Origin: Stenotrophomonas panacihumi
GTDB lineage: Bacteria; Pseudomonadota; Gammaproteobacteria; Xanthomonadales; Xanthomonadaceae
DNA length: 64,000 nucleotides
Assembly: GCF_001431645.1 (NCBI RefSeq)
Contig: NZ_LLXU01000095.1
Location: 41,656-105,655, forward strand
Direction: 5' to 3'
Below, piece by piece: positions 44,843 through 54,504 of this stretch. Numbering within the stretch: the first letter of the stretch is position 1; each line of letters begins with the position of its first letter. The position numbers and the translations under genes were made by a program. The notes under the pieces are model-generated. The model made no database searches and was not told where the DNA came from. It worked only from the letters and a program-made list of their open reading frames with translations.

Positions 44843-45223
44843 ATGCACTTGTACGGACTACTGCTCACCGCCGCCCTGCAGGCCGCGGCCCCCTCGCCCA
44901 CCCCTTCGGCCAGCCCCACCTGCAGCTGCGCGCGCCAGTGCGACGCGATGTGGGTGGAAGCGGCCAGCGGTCTGGAGCGTTTCACGGGCGCGCGGCTGGA
45001 GGTGATCTCCAGCTTCCGATTGGAAAGCCACCTTCCGCGCATGGAAGGCCTCTACGGCAGTGTCGAACGCCGCCCTATCGAGAATGGACGCGACGAAATC
45101 AATGTCGCCTTCATGGCGTTGCCGGATACGCAGGAGCTGCAGTTGCTCGCGGAGAGGTCGGCGCAGGCGTTCAACGAACGCGTGACGGCGGCGGGGAAGC
45201 GGATTCAGTGCCCGGCGAAGTAA
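44843..45223 (+). CDS. Small exported hypothetical protein
   Basis: 126 residues with a weak signal peptide (L-Y-G-L-L-L-T-A-A-L-Q-A-A-A), a Cys-containing segment (C-S-C-A-R-Q-C) and a helical C-terminus. AAGGAG lies directly before the ATG at 44843, too close to act on it but well placed for the TTG at 44849, so the real start may be the TTG. Confidence 0.5.
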   Translation: MHLYGLLLTAALQAAAPSPTPSASPTCSCARQCDAMWVEAASGLERFTGARLEVISSFRLESHLPRMEGLYGSVERRPIENGRDEINVAFMALPDTQELQLLAERSAQAFNERVTAAGKRIQCPAK

Positions 45224-45540
45224 GCGGATCTTGCGGCCCAGCCCAGCTCGAACTGGTGACCACCCAAGGACACTCTATCGGTCTGATTAAGAAGAACTTC
45301 CAAGGCTGACGTAAATGGGCATCTGTAAAGGCTGCCGCACACCTTTGGGTTCACGGCCGCATCTCTCACACTTCGCTGCGTCGGGACCATATCTTGGCCG
45401 GCCACCCATACCATGCCCCGTCGACTATTTCCGCGCGCTTGACAACATATGGAAATGATCAATCGCATCGCCGCTGCGATTCTAGTACTTCGCAATGCAA
45501 TGAAATCGGTGGCGGCGGCTTGCCCAGGCCTCGCACGCAG
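45224..45540. other. Intergenic edge of the second accessory patch
   Basis: No gene is seen. GC falls from here to 48.5 kb. CTGGTGACC at 45253-45261 repeats the 3' end region of tRNA-Arg at 48527-48535 and may mark the left end of an insertion. Confidence 0.4.
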
Positions 45541-46569
45541 CTAAGAAATAAAGCTCCCAGCGTGAGCGGCGATCAACGGCGGAGGCAGCGCGTTCCCAAT
45601 CATCAGCGCTATGGATTCCTTACCGTGGCCAACAACAAACTTATAGTCGAGCGGAAAGCCTTGGAGTAGAGCCGCCTCTCGCAAGGTTATCGTCCGATTG
45701 GACTCAGGGTGTAAGAATCTACCCTTCGAAGGATTGTGACACCCACTAGTTATGGCAGGTGCAACCTTGTCCCATGCCATACGCCCGTAGACATCGTTAA
45801 AGCCGCTACTCTTCTTGTGACAATCAAGAATCAAATGATCGGGCAAATCGCGGCGACTTCCGCCATCCTTAGGAATCAACCCAATTATCCGCCGCACTGC
45901 TTCGGAGCGATTCTCCGGAATTGAATGCAACGGATCGTCTACGTCACCAGGCTCTCGTACGTCGCTCAGTGCTTTCCGGACGGTCGAGCGCTCAGCCACC
46001 GGCTCCGGGAGCGACGGTAGTTCCAGCAATGAAGCAAGCATGATCAACCGCCTCCTGCGCTGAGGGACTCCGTAGTCTGCGGCATCGATCACTTCTACCA
46101 AGCATTTATAGCCCATACTTTCTAGCGTAGCCACGAAAGATCGAAAACGAGCATCCCCCCTCAATGAAGGCACGTTCTCCAATAGAATATTCTGGGGTCG
46201 AAATGCCTCCGCGAAGCGTTGAAACTCAATAACCAGATTGTTCCGAGGGTCTTCGATAGATGCGAACTTGTTTCTAGTTCGCAGCCTAGAGAAACCTTGA
46301 CAGGGCGGGCAGCCAGCCAGCAGTTTGAGATCGCCTACACCCAGACCCAGCTGATCTCGCAGGAGCACCGGGTCAAGCTGACGGATATCAGTTGCGCAGA
46401 GTTGCACATCAGGATGATTTAACCGATAGGTCTCCTGAGCTTTCGGATCGACCTCTACCGCGGCAAGCACTCTGTAGCCAGCTTGACGAAGACCGAGGCT
46501 CAACCCGCCGCAACCACTGAACAAGTCAACGGCGCTTGGCATTTCTCGTGATGTTTCGATATGTCTCAT
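45541..46569 (-). CDS. DNA (cytosine-5-)-methyltransferase
   Basis: A 342-residue C5 methyltransferase. Motif I D-L-F-S-G-C-G-G-L-S-L-G (SAM), motif IV G-C-P-P-C-Q-G-F-S with the catalytic Cys90, motif VI E-N-V (131-133), motif VIII Q-R-R-R-R, and motifs IX/X with R-E-A-A-L-L-Q-G-F-P and M-I-G-N-A are all present in order, so it should be active. The recognition site cannot be read from the variable region. It is the second gene of an operon, 13 bp after an OLD-like ATPase/TOPRIM gene, with no restriction endonuclease in sight. The GC is lower than the core genome. The first Met at 46569 is used; 46542 is an alternative. Confidence 0.92.
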   Translation of the reverse strand: MRHIETSREMPSAVDLFSGCGGLSLGLRQAGYRVLAAVEVDPKAQETYRLNHPDVQLCATDIRQLDPVLLRDQLGLGVGDLKLLAGCPPCQGFSRLRTRNKFASIEDPRNNLVIEFQRFAEAFRPQNILLENVPSLRGDARFRSFVATLESMGYKCLVEVIDAADYGVPQRRRRLIMLASLLELPSLPEPVAERSTVRKALSDVREPGDVDDPLHSIPENRSEAVRRIIGLIPKDGGSRRDLPDHLILDCHKKSSGFNDVYGRMAWDKVAPAITSGCHNPSKGRFLHPESNRTITLREAALLQGFPLDYKFVVGHGKESIALMIGNALPPPLIAAHAGSFIS

Positions 46570-46582
46570 ATTCGCGCCCCAG

Positions 46583-48364
46583 TCATCGACGGCGGCTCTT
46601 AATCCAGGCAGCCACGCAAGCCCTTATTGTAACGAGGTCCGCGTTGTCCTCGGACAACTGTGCGATCTTCATTTTCGCAAGCACCAACAATTCTTGAGCG
46701 TTGACCTCGACACCATTCGACAGCAACACAGCTAGTGCCTCCTTGCACTCTTCCGAGCTCTTGGGCGCGGCGCACCCCCATCCCGGAACTCCATCCATGA
46801 TGACCTGCTCAGGACAGAGCTTTGGCAAATAGCGGAGGCGCTGTCGGATCCATGTCAAATAGTCAAGCTGGGCTTCTATCTCCGCACGCGCCCTCCCCTC
46901 ATCGTCATTTCCGCCTGCAAGCAAGAACTTGGGCCTTGCGCCCAACTCTCTCTCGTACAATGCTGGAAGGTCTGCATATTGTGCGGGAGCAATCTGGGCA
47001 GGGTCACGGAACTCGGGGACCCTGCGCTTGTCACCATCTAGAAGTAGATAGACATCATCACCCGTCAACATTGCTCCCGGCCCGTGGTGGACGAACATTG
47101 CCTCTGCACCACCAGGCGCAACTCTTACCTCCACGATCGATCGCTCACCCTCATCCAAGGACTCGATCGCCTTCACGACGAGCATCTGAGCCATCGGATC
47201 TTCGACTAGAACACGCATCTTCCCTGCCGGAGCTCTCCCAATTCGATGAAGGGCTACGAGAGGAGAGCAGCCATTGATGACCCGCGCCTTTCCCTTACCA
47301 TTATCCTCAAAAACACAGATCGCCGAGTCCGGCAACCCCTCCAATAGATCGGCCGAATGTGTTGAAACGACGATTTGATGCTTGTGGACTTTGATTTGAT
47401 CGAGCAAAAACTTCAGGAGCGCCCTTTGAGCACCCGGATGAAGCGATGTCTCTGGCTCGTCCAATAGAATCAGGGAGCCTGGCTTCGCCCCCATCACTTT
47501 TGTAACCACACTTACCGCGGATACCTCACCGGTTCCCGCGAAGGCCTCCGAGTATTCGATGCCGCGCTTGAACACAACGGTCAGATCTTTGCCACGATTC
47601 TTTGGATACAGCGAGTGTTCGATCACTCTGGCGCTATCGTATGTGCGACCCAGAATTAGACAGACAGCCTTGAGCTCATCTGGTGTTAATAGCCGATTGC
47701 CAAACAATCTCTCACGCCCACCAAGAGAGTACGAGGTTACACCCGAATCCTTGATGCGCTTGAGTCGCGTGGCCTCACGCAGCATCACGACACGACGGTC
47801 TCCCAGGCTGCCACCTTGGTCCATATAAAAGTAACGATCGAATGACCCGAACGACATTTTTAGGTTGATGTAGACAACCTCGCGCCGCACGGGGTTCCAG
47901 CGGTCTTTTGACATGCCTTCGTACTTGCCCTCAGGCATATCGCTCATGCCATCAGCCCGACTGGAACGATACGGCTCCCAGTAGTCGTAGTCTCGGGCCT
48001 TACCCAAGCGCGCCTTCCGCGTCTCAACCACCCCTTTAAACGATGCGTTCCAGTGACCATAGACGAAGCGCTGAGGATCTTTCCTCGTACCCGCGATAGG
48101 ATCTAGATCGGTAGCAAACCAAAATTGAGCGGTAGACTGTCCAAACGGAGCACCATAGAACGCATGCAGGACGGAAGTTTTGCCAACTCCGTTCGGGCCA
48201 ACCAGCGCAGCAAAAGGAAAGTCGAACTTCACAGTTGCATATGGCTCAAGGCTCTTGAATTGAGGGAAGCGGATGTGGGTAATGAACCCTGGCAGCGGCC
48301 TGCCTGGCTTGAAGCCTCCGAGAACCCTTACAAGGGCTGCGATTTCTGCATCTATATCCATCAA
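46583..48364 (-). CDS. OLD-like AAA ATPase with TOPRIM domain
   Basis: A 593-residue protein. The ATPase domain has the Walker A G-P-N-G-V-G-K-T-S (56-63), a signature-like stretch near 278, Walker B S-L-I-L-L-D-E-P (297-304) and the H-loop S-T-H-S (334-337), the ABC/SMC-type order of OLD and AAA_15/21 proteins. A TOPRIM-like domain follows, with V-L-V-E-D-P-M-A (about 385-393) and L-L-D-G-D (441-445), the acidic residues of topoisomerase/primase nucleases. It is the first gene of an operon with a cytosine methyltransferase, next to tRNA-Arg. OLD-family nucleases take part in anti-phage defence, as in P2 Old and Gabija. No GajB-like helicase is present here. Confidence 0.82.
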   Translation of the reverse strand: MMDIDAEIAALVRVLGGFKPGRPLPGFITHIRFPQFKSLEPYATVKFDFPFAALVGPNGVGKTSVLHAFYGAPFGQSTAQFWFATDLDPIAGTRKDPQRFVYGHWNASFKGVVETRKARLGKARDYDYWEPYRSSRADGMSDMPEGKYEGMSKDRWNPVRREVVYINLKMSFGSFDRYFYMDQGGSLGDRRVVMLREATRLKRIKDSGVTSYSLGGRERLFGNRLLTPDELKAVCLILGRTYDSARVIEHSLYPKNRGKDLTVVFKRGIEYSEAFAGTGEVSAVSVVTKVMGAKPGSLILLDEPETSLHPGAQRALLKFLLDQIKVHKHQIVVSTHSADLLEGLPDSAICVFEDNGKGKARVINGCSPLVALHRIGRAPAGKMRVLVEDPMAQMLVVKAIESLDEGERSIVEVRVAPGGAEAMFVHHGPGAMLTGDDVYLLLDGDKRRVPEFRDPAQIAPAQYADLPALYERELGARPKFLLAGGNDDEGRARAEIEAQLDYLTWIRQRLRYLPKLCPEQVIMDGVPGWGCAAPKSSEECKEALAVLLSNGVEVNAQELLVLAKMKIAQLSEDNADLVTIRACVAAWIKSRRR

Positions 48365-48527
48365 TGCGCCATCCCTGACTAGTTGCTTGAGGCGTGAGGA
48401 TAGCGAAAGAGCCCAACAAGCGCCTCGTAGCGCGGACGTCGGTTGGCGTCTGTCTGACAGAAAGGTGGTGAGACGAGAAGCGCCTTGAGGTCGCAGCTAC
48501 ACTTGTGCGCCAAGTCGTTGCTTGATC

Positions 48528-48604
48528 TGGTGACCCCGGCCCGATTCGAACGGGCGACCTTCCCCTTAGGAGGGGGACGCTCTATCCAGCTGAGCTACGG
48601 GGCC
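48528..48604 (-). tRNA. tRNA-Arg (CCT)
   Basis: A complete 77-nt cloverleaf on the minus strand with acceptor stem GGCCCCG/CGGGGTC, D-arm TAGCTCAGCTGGATAGAGC, anticodon CCT in the loop CTCCTAA, T-arm GTTCGAATC and encoded CCA at 48528-48530. Its 3' end faces the accessory operon, as expected for an integration site. Confidence 0.95.
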
Positions 48605-48773
48605 TAAGCGGCGGCATTGTCGCACGAACCCCCCGCGCCCCACAGCCGCGGGCCGCGCCGGAACGCAGCGCAGCAAGGCCCGTCGCGGCCCTCTGCTAAA
48701 ATCACCGGTTCCCGCGCCGCCTTCCCCCGCGCTTTCCGGCGGCGCCTCGATGCCACGTTTAGGAGTACCTTGC

Positions 48774-50306
48774 ATGTCCGCAGCCCTGCTCAAGACGCTC
48801 GACCTCGCCGCGACCAACCCCGGCACCTATCTCGGCCAGGGCGAATGGTCCCAGTCCACCGGCGCCGGCGTCCTGCAGCCGCTGAACCCCACCACCAACG
48901 AGGTGATCGCCGAAGTCCAGGCCACCACCGAGGCGGACTACGAGACGGTCATCGCCCGCGCGCAGGAAGCCTTCAAGGCCTGGCGCAGCGTGCCGGCCCC
49001 GCGCCGCGGCGAAGCCGTGCGCCTGTGCGGCGAGGCACTGCGCCGGCACAAGGACGCGCTCGGCTCGCTGGTCGCGCTCGAAATGGGCAAGAGCAAGCCC
49101 GAGGGCGATGGCGAAGTGCAGGAAATGATCGACATCGCCGATTTCGCCGTCGGCCAGAGCCGCATGCTCTACGGCTACACGATGCACTCCGAGCGCCCCG
49201 GCCACCGCATGTACGAGCAGTACCAGCCGCTGGGCCTGGTCGGCATCATCAGCGCGTTCAACTTCCCCGTCGCGGTGTGGAGCTGGAACGCGTTCCTGGC
49301 GGCGATCTGCGGCGACGTGTGCATCTGGAAGCCGTCCAACAAGACCCCGCTGACCGCGCTGGCCACGATGAAGATCTGCAACGCCGCGCTCAAGGAAGGC
49401 GGCTTCCCGGACATCTTCTTCCTCATCAACGATGCCGGCACCGCGCTGTCCGAGCGCCTGGTCGATGACACGCGCGTGCCGCTGATCAGCTTCACCGGCT
49501 CCACCCAGGTCGGCCGCACGGTCGCCGGCAAGGTCGCCCAGCGCCTGGGCCGCTCGCTGCTGGAACTGGGCGGCAACAACGCGATCATCCTGGACGAAAG
49601 CGCCGACCTGAAGCTGGCGGTGCCGGGCATCGTGTTCGGCGCGGTCGGCACCGCCGGCCAGCGCTGCACCACCACCCGCCGCCTGATCGTGCACGAATCC
49701 ATCTACGACAACGTGCTGGCCACGCTGGTCAAGGCGTACAAGCAGGTCGAGGGCAAGATCGGCGACCCGACCGATGCGGCCAACTTGATGGGCCCGCTCA
49801 ACAGCCGCGGCGCGGTCGAGCAGTTCCTGGCCTCCATCGAGAAGGCCAAGGCGTCCGGCGGCACCGTGCAGACCGGCGGCAACGCCATCGACCGCCCGGG
49901 CAACTTCGTGCTGCCGGCCATCGTCACCGGCCTGAAGAACAGCGACGAGGTCGTCCAGCACGAGACCTTCGCGCCGATCCTCTACGTGATGAAGTACGCG
50001 ACCCTGGACGAGGCCATCGACATGCAGAACGGCGTGCCGCAGGGCCTGTCGTCGTCGATCTTCACCCAGAACCTCAAGGCCGCCGAGCGCTTCCTGTCGG
50101 CCGCGGGTTCGGATTGCGGCATCGCCAACGTCAACATCGGCACCTCCGGCGCGGAGATCGGCGGCGCGTTCGGCGGCGAGAAGGACACCGGCGGCGGCCG
50201 CGAATCCGGCTCGGATGCGTGGAAGGTCTACATGCGCCGCCAGACCAACACCATCAACTACTCCGATTCGCTGCCGCTGGCGCAGGGCATCAAGTTCGAC
50301 CTCTGA
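48774..50306 (+). CDS. Aldehyde dehydrogenase, AASADH / piperidine-6-carboxylate dehydrogenase type
   Basis: 510 residues, NAD(P)+-dependent. The active site is seen as E-L-G-G-N-N-A (general base Glu) and G-Q-R-C-T-T-T-R-R (nucleophile Cys). The length and the F-N-F-P-V-A-V-W and G-S-T-Q-V-G motifs point to the ALDH7 branch, alpha-aminoadipic semialdehyde or related lysine catabolism. Start M-S-A-A-L-L-K at 48774 with AGGAG 9 nt upstream. A TAAAAT at about 48698 could be its -10. Confidence 0.9.
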   Translation: MSAALLKTLDLAATNPGTYLGQGEWSQSTGAGVLQPLNPTTNEVIAEVQATTEADYETVIARAQEAFKAWRSVPAPRRGEAVRLCGEALRRHKDALGSLVALEMGKSKPEGDGEVQEMIDIADFAVGQSRMLYGYTMHSERPGHRMYEQYQPLGLVGIISAFNFPVAVWSWNAFLAAICGDVCIWKPSNKTPLTALATMKICNAALKEGGFPDIFFLINDAGTALSERLVDDTRVPLISFTGSTQVGRTVAGKVAQRLGRSLLELGGNNAIILDESADLKLAVPGIVFGAVGTAGQRCTTTRRLIVHESIYDNVLATLVKAYKQVEGKIGDPTDAANLMGPLNSRGAVEQFLASIEKAKASGGTVQTGGNAIDRPGNFVLPAIVTGLKNSDEVVQHETFAPILYVMKYATLDEAIDMQNGVPQGLSSSIFTQNLKAAERFLSAAGSDCGIANVNIGTSGAEIGGAFGGEKDTGGGRESGSDAWKVYMRRQTNTINYSDSLPLAQGIKFDL

Positions 50307-50320
50307 GCCGGCCCCCGGCC

Positions 50321-50352
50321 GCCATCGCCTCCCCAGCGCGGGAGGCGATGGC
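50321..50352. terminator. Hairpin after the aldehyde dehydrogenase
   Basis: GCCATCGCCTCCC (50321-50333) and GGGAGGCGATGGC (50340-50352) form a perfect 13-bp stem. No T-run follows, so termination is uncertain. Confidence 0.5.
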
Positions 50353-50448
50353 GCAGCGTCTTGCCTCCATGCCGTGGCGCGCCCCTTTTTGCGCCGTCCT
50401 AAGGGATAATCCCGGCTGTCCGCTCACTCACCGCAACGGAGCCGCTTG

Positions 50449-50730
50449 ATGGGCAGCGTTCGACAGACCAGCACCTTGGCCATCGTCAGCCTGGTGGCCG
50501 GCATCCTCGGTTGGACCATCCTGCCCTTCCTCGGCAGCGTCACGGCGATCATCACCGGCCACATGGCGCGCGGCGAGATCCGTCGCCAGCCGGACCGCCT
50601 GGACGGTGACGCCCTGGCCCTGGTCGGCCTGGTATTGGGCTGGGTCAACGTGGGCTTGTGGATCCTCGGCGTGCTCGCCTTCGTCATGTTCTTCGGCGGC
50701 CTGGCCTGGCTGGGCTGGGCCAACTCCTGA
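50449..50730 (+). CDS. DUF4190 small membrane protein
   Basis: Ninety-three residues with two membrane helices (A-I-V-S-L-V-A-G-I-L-G-W and G-L-V-L-G-W-V-N-V-G-L) around a short loop, matching DUF4190. Function unknown, probably cell envelope. The ATG at 50449 is preferred to an in-frame TTG just upstream. Confidence 0.8.
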   Translation: MGSVRQTSTLAIVSLVAGILGWTILPFLGSVTAIITGHMARGEIRRQPDRLDGDALALVGLVLGWVNVGLWILGVLAFVMFFGGLAWLGWANS

Positions 50731-50735
50731 GCGCG

Positions 50736-51500
50736 ATGGACCTGTCCTCGCAATCACGCTTCAGCAACCGGGTGGCGGATTACGTCCGCTACCGCCCGGG
50801 CTATCCCCCGCAACTGATGGCCTGGGTGCACGGCCGCCTCGGCATCGCGCCGCAGGCCCGCGTGGCCGATATCGGCGCTGGCACCGGCATCTCTTCGCGG
50901 CTGTTCCTGCAGGCCGGCCATCCGGTCATCGCGGTCGAGCCGAACGCGGCGATGCGCGCGGCGGCCGAGCAGTGGCTGGGCGGTGAGGCCGGTTTCTCGG
51001 CCATCGGCGGCAGCGCCGAAGCCACCGGCCTGGCCGACGCCAGCGTGGACGTGGTCAGCGCGGCGCAAGCCTTCCACTGGTTCGACATGCGCGCCGTGCG
51101 CGTGGAATGGGCGCGCATCCTGCGCCCCGGCGGGCTGGCGGTGGTCTACTGGAACTCGCGCCTGCTGGAGGCCACGCCGTTCCTGGCCGGCTACGAGGCC
51201 CTGCTGCTGGAGTACGGCACCGACTACAGCGCGGTGTCCGAGCGCTACCAGGACGACGCCACCATGCGCGCCTGGTTCGGCGAGGGCTTCGTTGACGCCG
51301 CCAGCTTCCCCAACGTGCAGCGCATGGATTTCAGCGCGCTGCGCGGCCGCCTGCTCTCCTCGTCCTATGCCCCGGCCGAAGGCCAGCCGCGCCACGCGCC
51401 GATGCTCGAAGCGCTGCGCGCGCTGTTCGACCGCCACGCGGTGGACGGCCACATCGAATTCGCTTACCAGACGCGTGCCTTCGCCGGCACCTTGAACTGA
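50736..51500 (+). CDS. Class I SAM-dependent methyltransferase
   Basis: 254 residues with the SAM motif V-A-D-I-G-A-G-T-G-I-S and V-E-P-N-A-A-M-R. It has the fold of the Methyltransf_11 group but no substrate clue. The start M-D-L-S-S-Q-S at 50736 lies 5 bp after the DUF4190 stop, so the two are linked. Confidence 0.82.
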   Translation: MDLSSQSRFSNRVADYVRYRPGYPPQLMAWVHGRLGIAPQARVADIGAGTGISSRLFLQAGHPVIAVEPNAAMRAAAEQWLGGEAGFSAIGGSAEATGLADASVDVVSAAQAFHWFDMRAVRVEWARILRPGGLAVVYWNSRLLEATPFLAGYEALLLEYGTDYSAVSERYQDDATMRAWFGEGFVDAASFPNVQRMDFSALRGRLLSSSYAPAEGQPRHAPMLEALRALFDRHAVDGHIEFAYQTRAFAGTLN

Positions 51501-52556
51501 ATGTATTCCTTCGCACGCCCCTTCCTGTTCGCCCTCGACGCCGAACGCGCCCACGGCCTGGGCCTGCGCGCGATCGAGACCGCCTACCGCACCGGCACCA
51601 CTTCGCTGCTGGCGCCGCGCATCGCGCCCCTGCCCACCCCGGCCTTCGGCCTGCAGTTCCCCAACCCGGTCGGCCTGGCCGCCGGCCTGGACAAGAACGG
51701 CGAACATGTCGAGGCGCTGTTCGCGCTCGGCTTCGGCTTCGTGGAGATCGGCACGGTCACGCCGCGCCCGCAGGCCGGCAATCCGCGCCCGCGCCTGTTC
51801 CGGCTGCCGGCGCACGAAGCCATCATCAACCGCATGGGCTTCAACAACCTCGGCGTCGATGCGCTGGTGCGCAACGTCGAGCGCGCGCGCCGCCGCGGCG
51901 GCCTGCTGGGCATCAACATCGGCAAGAACAAGGACACGCCCAACGAGTCCGCCGCCGACGATTACCTGCACTGCCTGGAGCGGGTGTACCCGCTGGCGGA
52001 CTACATCACCGTCAACATCTCCTCGCCCAACACCGCCGGCCTGCGCGAACTGCAGGAAGAGCAGGCGCTGCGCCAGCTCGTCGGCGCGCTGCGCGAAGGC
52101 CAGGAGAAGCTCGCCGCCCAGCATGGCAAGCGCGTGCCGATGCTGGTCAAGGTGGCGCCTGACCTGAGCGACCGCGACATCGAGGCCGCCGCGCGCGTGC
52201 TCTCGGAACTCTCGGTCGACGGCGTGATCGCCACCAACACCACCATCGGCCGCCCGCTGGTCGAAAGCGACCCGGTGGCGAAGGAAACCGGCGGCCTGTC
52301 CGGCGCGCCGCTGATGGGCCAATCGACGCTGGTGCTGCGCCGCCTGCGCTCGCGCCTGCCCGAGTCGATCCCGCTGATCGGCGTGGGCGGCATCGCCAGC
52401 GGCGCCGACGCGGTGGCCAAGATGTCCGCCGGCGCCAGCCTGGTGCAGGTGTACAGCGGGCTGATCTATCGCGGGCCGGCGCTGGTCGGCGAATGCGTCG
52501 AGGCGATCCGCCGCCGCCGCGAGGCCCCGAGCCGCGGGGCGGTCTCGGCGCTATGA
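51501..52556 (+). CDS. pyrD: Dihydroorotate dehydrogenase (quinone), class 2
   Basis: Oxidises dihydroorotate to orotate, passing electrons to the quinone pool. 351 residues with an N-terminal membrane-associated helical part, N-R-M-G-F-N-N-L-G for FMN and N-I-S-S-P-N-T with the catalytic Ser. Its start directly abuts the methyltransferase stop. It overlaps murB by 4 bp. Confidence 0.95.
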   Translation: MYSFARPFLFALDAERAHGLGLRAIETAYRTGTTSLLAPRIAPLPTPAFGLQFPNPVGLAAGLDKNGEHVEALFALGFGFVEIGTVTPRPQAGNPRPRLFRLPAHEAIINRMGFNNLGVDALVRNVERARRRGGLLGINIGKNKDTPNESAADDYLHCLERVYPLADYITVNISSPNTAGLRELQEEQALRQLVGALREGQEKLAAQHGKRVPMLVKVAPDLSDRDIEAAARVLSELSVDGVIATNTTIGRPLVESDPVAKETGGLSGAPLMGQSTLVLRRLRSRLPESIPLIGVGGIASGADAVAKMSAGASLVQVYSGLIYRGPALVGECVEAIRRRREAPSRGAVSAL

Positions 52557-53593
52557 CGACGGCCTGGACGCTGCACGAAAACGCGCCGCTGCGCAGCCTC
52601 AACACCTTCCACGTCGACGCCACCGCGCCCTGGCTGCTGCAGCTGGACGACCCGACCGCGCTGCCCGAGGCGCTGGCCCTGCCCGTCCTGGCCGGGCAAC
52701 CGCTGCTGGTGCTGGGCAGCGGCAGCAACGTGCTGCTGGCCGGCGACCCGGAAGGCGTCGTGCTGAGCTTCAACAACCGCGGCATCGAGATTCTCGAACA
52801 CCACGCCGACCACGCCCTCGTGCGCGCCGGCGCCGGTACGCCGTGGCACGGGCTGGTGATGTGGTCGCTGGAGCAGGGCCTGTCGGGCCTGGAAAACCTG
52901 GCGTTGATCCCCGGCACCGTCGGCGCCGCGCCGATCCAGAACATCGGCGCCTATGGCGCGCAGGTGGGCGAGTTCGTGCACGTGGTCGAGGCCTGGGACC
53001 GGCAGGCGAATGCGATCGTGCGGCTCGACGCCGAACAGTGCGCCTTCGGTTACCGCGACAGCGTGTTCAAGCGCGAACCGGGCCGGTGGCTGATCATGGC
53101 GGTCGAACTGCGCCTGCCGCTGCTGCACGAGTTGCGCCTGGACTACGCCGGCATCCGCGAGGAACTGGCGGCGATGGGCGTGGCCCACCCGGAGGCGCGC
53201 GATGTCGCCGAGGCGGTGATCGCCATCCGCCGGCGCAAGCTGCCCGACCCGGACGTGCTCGGCAACGCCGGCAGCTTCTTCAAGAATCCGCAGCTGCCGC
53301 TGGAGCAGATCGAGACGCTGCGCCACGAATGGCCCGCCCTGCCGGTGTTCCCCGGGGAGCGCGAGGGCCAGGGCAAGGTGTCGGCGGCATGGCTGATCGA
53401 ACAGTGCGGCTGGAAGGGCGCGCGCGAGGGTGATGCCGGGGTCTCCCCGCACCACGCGCTGGTGCTGGTGAACCATGGCCAGGCCACGGGCGCGCAGCTG
53501 CTGGCGCTGGCGCGCCGCATCGCCGATTCGGTCCGCGAACGCTTCGCGGTGGTGATCGAGCCGGAGCCGCTGCTGATCGGCGCACAGTGGTGA
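52553..53593 (+). CDS. murB: UDP-N-acetylenolpyruvoylglucosamine reductase
   Basis: A 346-residue FAD enzyme of peptidoglycan synthesis, type I. FAD motif [19 protein letters not shown], and the catalytic Ser in N-A-G-S-F-F-K-N-P are clear. Start M-T-T-A-W-T overlaps the pyrD stop. Confidence 0.95.
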   Translation: MTTAWTLHENAPLRSLNTFHVDATAPWLLQLDDPTALPEALALPVLAGQPLLVLGSGSNVLLAGDPEGVVLSFNNRGIEILEHHADHALVRAGAGTPWHGLVMWSLEQGLSGLENLALIPGTVGAAPIQNIGAYGAQVGEFVHVVEAWDRQANAIVRLDAEQCAFGYRDSVFKREPGRWLIMAVELRLPLLHELRLDYAGIREELAAMGVAHPEARDVAEAVIAIRRRKLPDPDVLGNAGSFFKNPQLPLEQIETLRHEWPALPVFPGEREGQGKVSAAWLIEQCGWKGAREGDAGVSPHHALVLVNHGQATGAQLLALARRIADSVRERFAVVIEPEPLLIGAQW

Positions 53594-54504
53594 ACGCCGC
53601 CAGCACGCACACGCCGCTGCGCGCGGCCGGGCTGATGCTGGTCAGCACCTGCTGCTTCGGCCTGATGGCCATCGCCATCCGCTACGCCTCGGCCTCGGTG
53701 GCGACCAACCAGATCGCCTTCTTCCGCAATTTCTTCGGCCTGCTGGCGCTGCTGCCGTTCCTGTTCGTGCGTGGCGGCCCGCTGCCGCGCACCAGGCATA
53801 TGCACCTGTACCTGGTGCGCACGCTGATCGGCCTGGCCTCGATGCTGTGCGGCTTCTGGGCGATCGGCCACCTGCCGCTGGCGCAGGCGATCTCGCTGTC
53901 CTACTCCACGCCGCTGTTCGTCACCGTGCTGGCGGTGCTGTGGCTGGGCGAGAAAGTGCGCATGCGCCGCTGGCTGGCGGTGGCCGCCGGGTTCATCGGC
54001 GTGCTGATCATCCTGCGCCCGGGCTCGTCCACCTTCAGCCCCGGGCTGCTGGTGGCGCTGGCGGCGGCGATGATCAGCGCGGTGGTGGCGATCCAGATCA
54101 AGCAGCTCTCGCGCACCGATCCGCCCGACACCGTGGTGTTCTACACCTACGTGCTGTGGGTGCCGATGTCGCTGCTCACCGCGCTGCCGAATTGGAGCTG
54201 GCCGCAGGGCGGCACGTGGGTGTGGCTGGTGCTCACCGGCGTGTTCGGCACCGGCGGGCAGCTGTTCTGGACGCGTGCGCTGAAGCTGGGCGAAGTCTCC
54301 GCGCTGCAGCCGATCAGCTTCATGCAGCTGCCGCTGGTCGCGGCGCTGGGTGGCTGGCTGTTCGGCGAATCGCTGGACCGGCACACGGTGGCCGGCGCGG
54401 TGATCATCGTCGGCGCCAACGTCTACATCGCCCACCGCGAGGCGGTGCTGGCGCGGCGGGCCGCCACGCATGCCCCGGTGGAGGGGGCCAAGCCGGGCGA
54501 ATGA
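53590..54504 (+). CDS. DMT/EamA family transporter
   Basis: A 304-residue inner-membrane protein with ten helices and two EamA repeats. It likely exports small metabolites; the substrate is unknown. It starts with GTG at 53590, overlapping the murB stop by 4 bp, and overlaps the racemase gene by 4 bp. Confidence 0.85.
   Translation: MNAASTHTPLRAAGLMLVSTCCFGLMAIAIRYASASVATNQIAFFRNFFGLLALLPFLFVRGGPLPRTRHMHLYLVRTLIGLASMLCGFWAIGHLPLAQAISLSYSTPLFVTVLAVLWLGEKVRMRRWLAVAAGFIGVLIILRPGSSTFSPGLLVALAAAMISAVVAIQIKQLSRTDPPDTVVFYTYVLWVPMSLLTALPNWSWPQGGTWVWLVLTGVFGTGGQLFWTRALKLGEVSALQPISFMQLPLVAALGGWLFGESLDRHTVAGAVIIVGANVYIAHREAVLARRAATHAPVEGAKPGE

Noticed and set aside
45205..45495. A 96-codon minus-strand frame downstream of the methyltransferase
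   Set aside because: No domain, start or coding-like pattern; it overlaps the end of a convergent gene.
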